In this document: one piece after another, positions 8,585 to 16,268 of the stretch
Numbering within the stretch: the first letter of the stretch is position 1
Layout of the letters: each line of letters begins with the position of its first letter
NCBI RefSeq assembly: GCF_009674765.1
Contig: NZ_WKKF01000001.1
Location: forward strand, 1,178,001-1,242,000
Source of the DNA: Metabacillus idriensis
GTDB taxonomy: Bacteria; Bacillota; Bacilli; Bacillales; Bacillaceae
Length of the DNA: 64,000 bases
Direction of reading: 5' to 3'
Position numbers and translations under genes: made by a program
Notes under the pieces: model-generated
What the model saw: only the letters and a program-made list of their open reading frames with translations
What the model was told of the DNA's origin: nothing
The model's database searches: none

Positions 8585-8600
8585 TACCGACTGGTTAGTA
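8585..8600 (+). promoter_or_regulatory. Putative TetR-type operator, copy 2
   Basis: TACCGACTGGTTAGTA differs from the site at 2213-2228 at only two of 16 positions. It lies directly before the Shine-Dalgarno site of the hydroxyacyl-CoA dehydrogenase gene and right after the regulator gene. I see no clear -35/-10 pair for a promoter here. Confidence 0.55.
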
Positions 8601-8620
8601 GTCGTTAGAGGAGGATCATG

Positions 8621-9505
8621 ATGAAAAAAGAAGACATTCAGCAAATCTCGGTTATTGGAGCAGGACAAATGGGACATCAAATTGCGATGCTGTGTGCCCT
8701 TGGCGGCTATGAAACGATCCTGCAGGATGTTCATGAAAGCGCTTTAGAAAAAGCGGAGTCAACCTTGCATTCCATCATGGATAAATGGGTGAAAAAATCT
8801 AAGCTGACGGAAGAAGCGAAACAGACTGCTTTTGCAAGACTGAAATTCACATCTTCACTTGAGCGCGCAGCAAGTCATGCAGATTTCATTATTGAAGCTG
8901 TAGTAGAGAAGCTTGATGTGAAGCGGGAGCTCTTTGCAAGACTGGATCAGCTTGCAAAGCCGCATGCTATTTTGGCCTCCAACAGCTCAACAATTGTGAA
9001 TTCTCTGATCGCATCTGCAACAAACCGGGAAGACAAAGTTGTGAACATGCATTTCTTTTTCCCGCCTCTTGTCATGGATTGTGTAGAAGTCGTCATGAGT
9101 GAGAAGACCTCAAACGAAACAGCAGAATTAACAATGGATGTTTGTAAAACGATCAACCGCACAGCTGTGCTTTTGAAGAAAGAAATCTCAGGTTTTATCG
9201 CAAATCGTATTTTAGGAGCTCTTCAGAGAGAAGCTGTTTTCCTTTATGAAGAAGGATATGCAAGCTATGAAGATATCGACATTATTTGCCGCAAAGCCTT
9301 AAATCATCCAATCGGCCCGTTTGAATTAATGGACTTATCAGGAATTGACGTTGGATATTACGTCATGCAGCAGCGCTACGCTGAGTCAGGAGATCCAGCT
9401 GACAAACCGTTCGCCTGCATTGAGCAGAAAGTAAGACAAGGGGACCTTGGCCGAAAAACAGGCAAGGGCTGGTACACATATCAAAAAGAAGAGGTGAAAA
9501 AATGA
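8621..9505 (+). CDS. 3-hydroxyacyl-CoA dehydrogenase
   Basis: This enzyme oxidises 3-hydroxyacyl-CoA to 3-ketoacyl-CoA with NAD. The N-terminal Rossmann motif is GAGQMG, and the middle NSST and MHFFFPP motifs are typical of the family. The C-terminal domain contains NHPIGPFELMDLSG. Its 294 residues match the single-domain 3-hydroxybutyryl-CoA dehydrogenase type. AGAGGAGG is six bases before the ATG at 8621; the ATG at 8618 is only three bases away and less likely. The stop overlaps the start of the next gene. Confidence 0.92.
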   Translation: MKKEDIQQISVIGAGQMGHQIAMLCALGGYETILQDVHESALEKAESTLHSIMDKWVKKSKLTEEAKQTAFARLKFTSSLERAASHADFIIEAVVEKLDVKRELFARLDQLAKPHAILASNSSTIVNSLIASATNREDKVVNMHFFFPPLVMDCVEVVMSEKTSNETAELTMDVCKTINRTAVLLKKEISGFIANRILGALQREAVFLYEEGYASYEDIDIICRKALNHPIGPFELMDLSGIDVGYYVMQQRYAESGDPADKPFACIEQKVRQGDLGRKTGKGWYTYQKEEVKK

Positions 9506-10284
9506 CAGAGCGCGCCGTTTCATATGAAAAAATAGGAGCAATTGCCGTCGTAACGATCAATAATCCTCCGCTTAACGTCATGAACCAGCAGGTGACAAGG
9601 GAGCTGAAAGAAGCCTTTGCAGCTCTTAAAGAAGACAAAGAAACCGTTGCGGTGATCCTGACTGGTGCTGGAGACAGGGCGTTTATGGCCGGAGCTGACA
9701 TTAAAGAGTTTCCTAATCTGATCGGCAGAAAAGGAATCAAAGCAAATTTCCTTGAAGGCCATGCATTCCTGAATGAGATTGATCAGTTTCCAAAGCCGAC
9801 CATTGCCGTTTTAAACGGGCTGACCTTTGGCGGAGGCTGTGAACTCGCTTTAACATGCGATCTCAGGATTGCTGAAGAGCATGCTCAGGTCGGACTTCCG
9901 GAAATTAAGCTCGGATTGTTTCCTGGAGGAGGAGGCACACAAAGACTGCCTCGCACAGTAGGAGATGCAAAAGCGAAAGAGCTGATGTTTACAGGTGACC
10001 CAATCGATGCAGCAGAAGCTAAAAACATTGGACTTGTGTCATATGTCGTTCCTAAAGGGGAAGGCCTCCAAAAAGCGCTGGAGCTTGCAGGCCGTATGAC
10101 GCGCCATTCACTTCCCGCTCTTTCAAAGATCAAAAAAGCGGTTGATCAGGGACTCAGCAGCTCACTTGAAGAAGGACTCGACCTTGAAGCGGAATTGTTT
10201 GAAGAAGTATTTCAGACCGAAGATATCAAAGAGGGCGTACAGGCATTTATTGAAAAAAGAAAGCCTGCTTTCAGCCATAAATAA
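9502..10284 (+). CDS. Enoyl-CoA hydratase, first copy
   Basis: A 260-residue crotonase-fold protein that adds water to 2-enoyl-CoA. The oxyanion-hole segments AGADIKEFP and NGLTFGGGCELAL are present, and both catalytic acids appear as Glu in GGGCE and LPEIKLG. The ATG overlaps the dehydrogenase stop (ATGA), so the two are translationally coupled. Together they form a hydratase/dehydrogenase pair for one turn of beta-oxidation. Confidence 0.9.
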   Translation: MTERAVSYEKIGAIAVVTINNPPLNVMNQQVTRELKEAFAALKEDKETVAVILTGAGDRAFMAGADIKEFPNLIGRKGIKANFLEGHAFLNEIDQFPKPTIAVLNGLTFGGGCELALTCDLRIAEEHAQVGLPEIKLGLFPGGGGTQRLPRTVGDAKAKELMFTGDPIDAAEAKNIGLVSYVVPKGEGLQKALELAGRMTRHSLPALSKIKKAVDQGLSSSLEEGLDLEAELFEEVFQTEDIKEGVQAFIEKRKPAFSHK

Positions 10285-10300
10285 AGGGATGTGGTCTCAA

Positions 10301-10708
10301 GTGCATGAAGCACGGATGAGAGTAAGGTTTTGCGAAACAGATGCGCTCGGTCATGTGAACAATACAAGTTACTTTATTTATCTGGAAGATGCACGAGTAC
10401 AGTTTTTTGAAGCATTGGGCTACTCTATGTCTTCAGGGGACTGGCCGTTTATCCTCGCAAGAGCGACATGTGATTTTCGCGGCCAGGCTTATTTTAACGA
10501 GCATCTGATCATTAAAACCGCCGTTTTGAAAATCGGTTCAAAGAGCTTTACCGTTCTTCATGAAATAACGGAGCAGGAGACCGGAAGGCTGATCGCTGAA
10601 GGTGAAGCAGTCATTGTCACATTTAATTTTAAGACTCAGGCCACAGAAGCCATGCCGGAGCATCTTAAGGAGCAGCTGAAGAGATTTGCTGCAGAAATAA
10701 TAATCTGA
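10301..10708 (+). CDS. Acyl-CoA thioesterase, 4HBT hotdog family
   Basis: A protein of about 135 residues with the hotdog motif RVRFCETDALGHVNNTSYF. The Asp in ETDALGHVN is the catalytic residue of the 4-hydroxybenzoyl-CoA thioesterase family. It should release free acid from an acyl-CoA. The GTG at 10301 is chosen because AAAGGGATG lies at a workable distance. The ATG at 10289 directly follows the AAAGGG and would have almost no spacer. The gene begins 16 bases after the hydratase. Substrate unknown. Confidence 0.8.
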   Translation: MHEARMRVRFCETDALGHVNNTSYFIYLEDARVQFFEALGYSMSSGDWPFILARATCDFRGQAYFNEHLIIKTAVLKIGSKSFTVLHEITEQETGRLIAEGEAVIVTFNFKTQATEAMPEHLKEQLKRFAAEIII

Positions 10709-10733
10709 ATCTTCAAACAAAAGAGGTGGTTCG

Positions 10734-11789
10734 ATGTCGCAAATCATTCCAGTCCGCACAGGGGAAGAACTGAATACAAATGTTCTTGAGAACTGCTTAA
10801 GAACGGAAATTCATGATATTCCCCGAGGTTCTCTCCAAATTGAACAATTTGGCACCGGCGCTTCAAATTTAACGTACGCTTTGAAAATAGGCGATTGGGA
10901 AGGGGTGCTAAGGAGGCCGCCTCTTGGTCCAGTTGCACCAAAAGCTCATGATATGGAAAGAGAGTATACCATTTTGAAAGACTTGCATCCTCTTTTTCCG
11001 CTGGCACCCAAGCCCTATTTTTTCAGCAGCGACGAGTCGATTGCAGGCAGTCCGTTTTTCGTCATGGAAAGACGGCACGGTATCCTCGTGGATACAGAGC
11101 TTCCCGAAGGAATAAAGGCATCAAAAGAACTTGGAAGCTCCCTTTCCGAGCTGATGGTGGATACGCTTGTTAACCTTCATCAAGTCCCATATAAGGGAAC
11201 AGCGCTAGAGAGGCTCAGCAAGCCTGATGGTTTTATGGAGCGCCAGGTGAACGGCTGGATTGGCCGCTATCACAGAGCAAAAACCGATGATATTCCCGAA
11301 GTGGAACTGCTGACAAAATGGCTTGAAGAAAAGCTGCCGTCATCACCGGAACCGACTGTGATTCATTATGATTTTAAATTGAATAATTCATTGTTTTCAA
11401 AGGACTTGAAAAAGATGACGGGTTTATTTGACTGGGAAATGACCACGATAGGCAATCCGCTTGCAGATCTTGGTGCTGCCATGAGCTACTGGATGGAGGA
11501 AGGGGATCCCGAACCGCTGAAAAAGGGAATGGGCAAGCCGTCGATCACAACAAATGGCACCTTCTATTCAAGAGATGAGTTTATTGAAAGCTATGCGAGA
11601 AAAAGCGGAAGAGATGTCACAAATATTCATTATTACACGACGTTTGCCACATTTAAGCTGGCTGTCATTTGCCAGCAGATTTACTACCGCTATAAAAAAG
11701 GACAGACAAATGACCAGCGCTTTGCCCGGTTTGGCCCGTTTACAGAAACGCTGATCCAGCATGCTCTGCGCCTGGCACAGAAGGACTGA
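10734..11789 (+). CDS. APH-fold phosphotransferase, ACAD10/11 kinase-domain-like
   Basis: A 351-residue aminoglycoside-phosphotransferase-fold kinase. The catalytic loop is HYDFKLNN (near residue 210) and the metal-binding motif is FDWEMTTIGNPLADLG. The N-terminal GTGASNLTYAL stands for the nucleotide-binding loop. This group is close to the N-terminal kinase domain of eukaryotic ACAD10/ACAD11 and to LvaA of the Pseudomonas levulinate pathway. Those kinases phosphorylate 4-hydroxyacyl-CoAs. Location with an ACAD11-like dehydrogenase supports the same job here. Antibiotic resistance is unlikely given the context. RBS AGAGGTGG precedes the ATG. The next gene starts three bases after its stop. 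Confidence 0.85.
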   Translation: MSQIIPVRTGEELNTNVLENCLRTEIHDIPRGSLQIEQFGTGASNLTYALKIGDWEGVLRRPPLGPVAPKAHDMEREYTILKDLHPLFPLAPKPYFFSSDESIAGSPFFVMERRHGILVDTELPEGIKASKELGSSLSELMVDTLVNLHQVPYKGTALERLSKPDGFMERQVNGWIGRYHRAKTDDIPEVELLTKWLEEKLPSSPEPTVIHYDFKLNNSLFSKDLKKMTGLFDWEMTTIGNPLADLGAAMSYWMEEGDPEPLKKGMGKPSITTNGTFYSRDEFIESYARKSGRDVTNIHYYTTFATFKLAVICQQIYYRYKKGQTNDQRFARFGPFTETLIQHALRLAQKD

Positions 11790-11791
11790 CT

Positions 11792-12535
11792 ATGGGGAAA
11801 ATACATGTCGTGACAAGAAAAGAAGAAATTGATGAAGTCAAAATGGATAACAAAATAGCGGTTGTTTTTGATGTACTGCTTGCAACATCCACCATTGCAA
11901 CCGTTCTTCATCATGGGGCTGTTTCCGTTATCCCGGTGCTGGATGGGGATCAGGCAAGGAAGCGTGCAGCAGGGATATCAACGGATGAGTACATTCTTGT
12001 GGGCGAATACGAAGGCAGAACGATTGAGGGGTTTCTCGATCCGAACCCATCCGTTCTAAAAGACACAGCAGCCGGTAAAAAAGTCATTTTATCCACGACT
12101 AACGGAACTATTGCGGTTCATAAAAGCAGCCCGGCTAAAAAAGTCTATGCCTGCTCTCTATTAAACTCAAAAGCTGTTGCTGATGTTCTTACAGCTGCAC
12201 ATGAAGATGAGACAATCATCATCGTGTGTTCAGGTTCATCTGGCCAGTTCAGTCTGGAAGACTTCTATGGTGCAGGATATTTAATTCATCAGCTGACAGC
12301 TCAGGAAGGCTGGAACCTCAGTGATTCTGCCTTGACGGCAAAATTATTTTACGAAGGCAGCAGTCATGAGCAAGCTTTAGTTCTTGGCCAGTCGCGAGTT
12401 GGGAAGATGCTTGAAGAATATGGATTTAGAGAAGAAATCACCTTTATCAGCAATCAGGATTGTTTCCACACAGTGCCAGTATTGATAGGAGATGAACTGG
12501 TTGATTTCCATCGGATAAAGGTAAGTTCCAACTGA
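11792..12535 (+). CDS. ComB-like phosphatase (2-phosphosulfolactate phosphatase family)
   Basis: A 247-residue member of the ComB family, whose founder removes phosphate from 2-phosphosulfolactate in coenzyme M synthesis. STTNGT and CSGSSGQFSLEDFYGAG are family landmarks. The usual DVLRA segment reads DVLLATST here, so a conserved Arg is replaced by Leu. The GER-type loop is also changed to GEYEGRTIEGF. The start lies three bases after the kinase stop with AAGGA as ribosome site, so the two are almost certainly co-translated. Coenzyme M synthesis is not expected here; action on a phosphorylated intermediate or waste product of the kinase is a guess. Confidence 0.75.
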   Translation: MGKIHVVTRKEEIDEVKMDNKIAVVFDVLLATSTIATVLHHGAVSVIPVLDGDQARKRAAGISTDEYILVGEYEGRTIEGFLDPNPSVLKDTAAGKKVILSTTNGTIAVHKSSPAKKVYACSLLNSKAVADVLTAAHEDETIIIVCSGSSGQFSLEDFYGAGYLIHQLTAQEGWNLSDSALTAKLFYEGSSHEQALVLGQSRVGKMLEEYGFREEITFISNQDCFHTVPVLIGDELVDFHRIKVSSN

Positions 12536-12549
12536 AAGGAAGGGTGCAA

Positions 12550-13314
12550 ATGAGATTTCAGCATCAAGTGGCCGTTGTTACTGGGGCCGGAAGCGGCATT
12601 GGGTTTGAGACGGCCAAACGATTGATTGCAGAAGGAGCAAAAGTCATTCTTGTCGGCAGAAATGAGGAAAAGCTGACAGCAGCAGCTAATCAGCTGAACA
12701 CTGCTGATACAGCGGCTTATCCATTCTCTGCAGATGTGACAAAGGAAGAGGATATCAGTGCTCTGCTGACTTATGTAAAAGAGAAGTTTGGAGACCTGCA
12801 TATTCTTGTAAACAATGCAGGCGGATCCGTGCATTCAAGAATCATGGAAACAACTGCTGAACAATGGGATTTTGTTCAGGATGTCAATTTGAAAAGTGTC
12901 TTTCTTGCCTCAAAAGCACTGGGCGGATATATGGCAGAGAGAAGCACTGTCCAGAGGGAAAACAGAGCGATTGTTAATGTTGCTTCCCTTTCAGGGCATA
13001 AAGCAGGAGCGGAAATTCCTCATTACAGCTCAGCTAAAGCAGCTGTTATCAATTTTACAAAAGCTTTAGCCTATGAGTTTGCCCCAAATGGGATAAGAGT
13101 CAATTCCGTTTCACCGGGATTTATTGAAACCCCGCTTACTGAACCTGGTCTACAGAACGAGAGATTCCAAGAAGCGATTAAGCGGAATACCGCATTAAAG
13201 CGGGTTGGAAAACCTGAAGAAATTGCAAACATTATTGCATTTGCCGCTTCACACGAAGCGTCATATATGACCGGTTCCGATCTGCTTGCAGACGGCGGCT
13301 GGCTGATTACATAA
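12550..13314 (+). CDS. Short-chain dehydrogenase/reductase, third copy
   Basis: A 254-residue classical SDR with TGAGSGIG, NNAG and the catalytic YSSAK. AAAGGAAGGG precedes the ATG at 12550; the GTG at 12544 lies inside the Shine-Dalgarno area. It resembles 3-oxoacyl-[ACP] or 3-hydroxyacyl-CoA reductases, but the family is too broad for a substrate call. It is 14 bases after the ComB-like gene and in the same operon. Confidence 0.85.
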   Translation: MRFQHQVAVVTGAGSGIGFETAKRLIAEGAKVILVGRNEEKLTAAANQLNTADTAAYPFSADVTKEEDISALLTYVKEKFGDLHILVNNAGGSVHSRIMETTAEQWDFVQDVNLKSVFLASKALGGYMAERSTVQRENRAIVNVASLSGHKAGAEIPHYSSAKAAVINFTKALAYEFAPNGIRVNSVSPGFIETPLTEPGLQNERFQEAIKRNTALKRVGKPEEIANIIAFAASHEASYMTGSDLLADGGWLIT

Positions 13315-13333
13315 ACCAAGGAGGAGATTGTTA

Positions 13334-14107
13334 ATGAGCGATTTACTGGTAGAAAAAAGCGGGAATGTCCTGTTTTTAACATTGAACCGTCCTGAAAGGC
13401 TGAATGCATTCAGCGCCGAAATGATTTTAGCATTAACAAGTGAGTTAAATCAGGCAAAAGCAGATGAAAGTATTCGAGCTGTCGTTCTAAGCGGCTCAGG
13501 CAGATCATTCAGTGCCGGCGGTGACGTGAAAACAATGGGTGAAGCTGACGGGCAGCAGGTATACGAACACATCGGACGCTTGAACGAATGCATAAAAGCA
13601 TTCAAAGACCTCGATAAGCCAATCATTGCAGCCGTACACGGATTTGCTGCTGGAGCAGCGTTTAATCTTGCCCTTGCATGCGACCAAATACTTGCAGCAG
13701 AAGACAGCAAATTTGTAATGAGTTTTTCACAGGTTGGACTGATCTCTGATGGGGGCGGTCTCTATTTCCTTCCACGCATCATCGGTCCTTATAAAGCGAA
13801 GCAATTGTTCTTCAATGCTGAGCCAATTACCGCAGCACAGGCAGAGGAGTATGGAATTGTAAGTAAAGTGGTTCCATTAGAACAGCTGAAGGATGAAGCT
13901 GTTTCCTATGCCCATAAGCTTTCACAGGGACCTGTAAAAGCGTATGGCATGATGAAAAAAATCATCAATGCTTCTGCAGTCAGCACACTTGAAGAAATTT
14001 TGGAGCAGGAACGGATTGCCCAGACACTGATGATTTCAACACATGATCATCAAGAAGGCATACATGCATTTAAAGAAAAACGCAAGCCAGTCTTTCAGGG
14101 GAAGTGA
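13334..14107 (+). CDS. Enoyl-CoA hydratase/isomerase, second copy
   Basis: A 257-residue crotonase-fold protein with SAGGDVKTMGEAD and HGFAAGAAFNLALAC as oxyanion-hole segments. In the first hydratase the motif is GGGCE; here it is AGAAFN, so the first catalytic Glu is missing, and the second region reads FSQVGLISDGG with Asp in a PaaG-like position. This pattern fits an isomerase of the PaaG type better than a hydratase. AAGGAGGAG lies seven bases before the ATG. It overlaps or abuts the following oxidoreductase. Confidence 0.82.
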   Translation: MSDLLVEKSGNVLFLTLNRPERLNAFSAEMILALTSELNQAKADESIRAVVLSGSGRSFSAGGDVKTMGEADGQQVYEHIGRLNECIKAFKDLDKPIIAAVHGFAAGAAFNLALACDQILAAEDSKFVMSFSQVGLISDGGGLYFLPRIIGPYKAKQLFFNAEPITAAQAEEYGIVSKVVPLEQLKDEAVSYAHKLSQGPVKAYGMMKKIINASAVSTLEEILEQERIAQTLMISTHDHQEGIHAFKEKRKPVFQGK

Positions 14108-14112
14108 TGATG

Positions 14113-15096
14113 ATGAGAGCGATTCAATTAGAAGAATACGGCGGTCCAGAGGTATTGAAAGTGGTTGAAATGGAAATTCCAAAGCCTGCAGCAAAGGAAG
14201 TTTTAATCAAAATAGAAGCAATCGGCGTGAACTATGCTGATACAGCGAGAAGAGAAGGTCAATATGTCATTGATACTCCTCTCCCGTTTGTTCCGGGCGC
14301 AGAGGTGGCAGGAACGGTTGAGGAAATCGGCAGTGATGTCACCCGCTTTAAAAAAGGCGATAAAGTCGTCACGCTTCTCGGTTCCAGCAGAGCAACAGGA
14401 TATGCGGAATATACAGTAGCGGAAGAAAGGGGATTAATACCTGTTCCTGCCGGAGTCGATGTTAAACAAGCAGTCTCTCTTCCTCTTCAAGGGCTCAGCG
14501 CTTATCACATTTTAAAAACAATGGGGCGGATTGAACAGGGAGAAACTGTTCTGATTCATGCGGCTGCAGGCGGTGTAGGGACTATTGCTGTACAGCTTGC
14601 AAAGCTGTTTGGCGCATCTAGAGTCATTGCAACCGCCAGCACCCCTGAAAAAAGAAGACTCGCTATAGAAATGGGTGCAGACGAAGCGGTGGATTATACT
14701 CAAGAAGGCTGGGAGAAGGAAGTTCTTCAGCTGACTGGAGGCAAAGGTGTAGATGTAGCGCTTGAAATGGCTGGCGGAGATGTGTTCCGTAAGACATTAT
14801 CCTGTATGGCGCCGTTTGGCCGTCTTGTTATCTATGGAGTGGCGAGCGGTGAACAATCACGCCTTTACCCCTCATCACTCATGGCACAAAATCTGTCTGT
14901 CATCGGATTTTTCCTTCCGCAGATCATGAGGAAGAAAGAGCTATATTTACAGAGCTTGTCAGACCTGCTTGGTTACCTTGAAAATGGTGAATTAAAGCTG
15001 ACAATCGGCGGGGTCTATCCTTTGGAAAGTGCAAAGGAAGTCCATCAGATGCTGCAGGGAAGACAAACAAAAGGAAAACTCATTTTAGTACCTTAA
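14113..15096 (+). CDS. MDR-family quinone oxidoreductase/enoyl reductase
   Basis: A protein of about 327 residues of the zinc-free medium-chain dehydrogenase family. The cofactor motif HAAAGGVGTIAVQLAK and the N-terminal segment IGVNYADTARREG are like quinone oxidoreductase Qor and MECR-type enoyl reductases. It would use NADPH to reduce a quinone or an enoyl double bond. Several ATGs in a row overlap the previous stop; AGGGGAAG best fits the one at 14113. It is the last gene of the first operon, ahead of the terminator at 15207. Confidence 0.85.
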   Translation: MRAIQLEEYGGPEVLKVVEMEIPKPAAKEVLIKIEAIGVNYADTARREGQYVIDTPLPFVPGAEVAGTVEEIGSDVTRFKKGDKVVTLLGSSRATGYAEYTVAEERGLIPVPAGVDVKQAVSLPLQGLSAYHILKTMGRIEQGETVLIHAAAGGVGTIAVQLAKLFGASRVIATASTPEKRRLAIEMGADEAVDYTQEGWEKEVLQLTGGKGVDVALEMAGGDVFRKTLSCMAPFGRLVIYGVASGEQSRLYPSSLMAQNLSVIGFFLPQIMRKKELYLQSLSDLLGYLENGELKLTIGGVYPLESAKEVHQMLQGRQTKGKLILVP

Positions 15097-15401
15097 ATTA
15101 TAGCGGAATCGGCTGTTAAGCTCCGGCAGAAATGTCCAGGTTTGACGAAGGATTTGTTCGCTTATGCTTGTCAACAATGAGCAATATTCAGTCATTTTGT
15201 CTAAATAAAATGTGGCCCGGCCGGGTATAAAGCGGGCCGCATTTTATTCCATTACATTCTGCAGATCCTTCTACTAAATCCGCCTATATGCTGAAAAATA
15301 CACTTCTTATTCATACAGACTTCTTATTCACGGACACATTCGAACGGTTCTATTCAATTATTTATTCATTTTCAGATACAAAAAAAGTAAGGGGGCCCGC
15401 T
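15097..15401 (+). other. Gap between the acyl-CoA operon and the Liv transporter operon
   Basis: About 305 bases hold no convincing gene. The open frame that runs into the LivH gene from 15288 has no ribosome site at its first ATG. The only clear signal is the hairpin at 15207-15248. A promoter for the Liv operon should lie between 15249 and 15390, but I see no strong -35/-10 pair. Confidence 0.6.
15207..15248 (+). terminator. Terminator of the first acyl-CoA operon
   Basis: A 13-bp stem, AAAATGTGGCCCG (15207-15219) with CGGGCCGCATTTT (15233-15245), has one G-U pair and a 13-base loop. A short T-rich run follows. The A-rich left arm means it may also work on the other strand. Confidence 0.75.
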
Positions 15402-16268
15402 ATGGAACTATTACTTCAGCAATTATTTAACGGCATCACAATTGGAAGCGTTTACAGTTTAGTTGCGTTAGGTTTGACGCTCGTTTTTGGCATTCTTCAT
15501 ATCCCTAATTTCGCTCACGGATCCTTTTATACAATCGGAGCCTATGTAAGCCTGCTGTTTATGACACAGTACGGCATCAATTATTGGATTGCCATGATCC
15601 TGTCGATTTTCATTGTGGCTGTTTTAGGGGTTTTATGCGAACAGGTTGTGTTCAAATTCCTGGGGAATGTGAATCCGATGAGGGTGATGGTTGCCGCCAT
15701 TGGGCTTATGCTCTTTTTCGAAGCATTGGCTCATTTAATTTGGGGCACTGATTATAAACAAATGCCAACTCCTTTTTCAGGGGTGGTGGAAATTTTCGGC
15801 TTGACCCTGACCCAGCAGCGGATCTTGATTGTTGTATCTTCCATCCTATTAATGCTTGCTCTTCATTTTTTCCTGACAAAAACCATGACAGGCGCCTCGA
15901 TTGTGGCCATGTCGCAAAATAGGGAAGGTGCGTTTTTAGTAGGAATAAATGCAAACATGGTTGCCATGCTTACATTCGCCATTGCAGCAGGTCTTGCTTC
16001 TGCAGCTGCAACGCTTGCTTCTCCTATTAACCTTGTCTTTCCGACGATGGGGAGTCTCGTAATTATGAAAGCTTTTGTCATTATTATTATCGGAGGCATG
16101 GGGAGCATACCAGGGGCGATTGTCGGAGGCTTTCTCCTTGGTTTAACGGAAAGCCTTGGTGCTACCTATTTATCAAATGATTATAAAGATATGATAGCCT
16201 TTCTTCTCTTAGTGGCTATTTTAACCATTAAACCAACAGGATTATTTTCAAAGGGGGCGCGCACATGA
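15402..16268 (+). CDS. livH: Branched-chain amino acid type ABC permease LivH
   Basis: A 288-residue hydrophobic permease of the LivH group with about eight membrane helices. It begins MELLLQQLFNGITIGSVYSL, a typical LivH opening, followed by the FGILHIPNFAHGSFYTIGAY region. The ATG at 15402 follows AAGGGGG; the longer frame adds an unlikely polar leader. It forms the membrane channel with LivM. The operon livH-livM-livG-livF-livJ is complete. Ligand may be a branched-chain amino acid, but the context suggests an acid or amide related to the cluster. Confidence 0.9.
   Translation: MELLLQQLFNGITIGSVYSLVALGLTLVFGILHIPNFAHGSFYTIGAYVSLLFMTQYGINYWIAMILSIFIVAVLGVLCEQVVFKFLGNVNPMRVMVAAIGLMLFFEALAHLIWGTDYKQMPTPFSGVVEIFGLTLTQQRILIVVSSILLMLALHFFLTKTMTGASIVAMSQNREGAFLVGINANMVAMLTFAIAAGLASAAATLASPINLVFPTMGSLVIMKAFVIIIIGGMGSIPGAIVGGFLLGLTESLGATYLSNDYKDMIAFLLLVAILTIKPTGLFSKGART

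Noticed and set aside
10734-11789. Aminoglycoside resistance gene
   Set aside because: The APH fold is shared by many kinases, and the catabolic context and ACAD-kinase-like motifs favour an acyl substrate.
15330-15380. FadR box before livH
   Set aside because: ATTCAATTATTTATTCAT has only one good half-site against the FadR box, so I did not call it.
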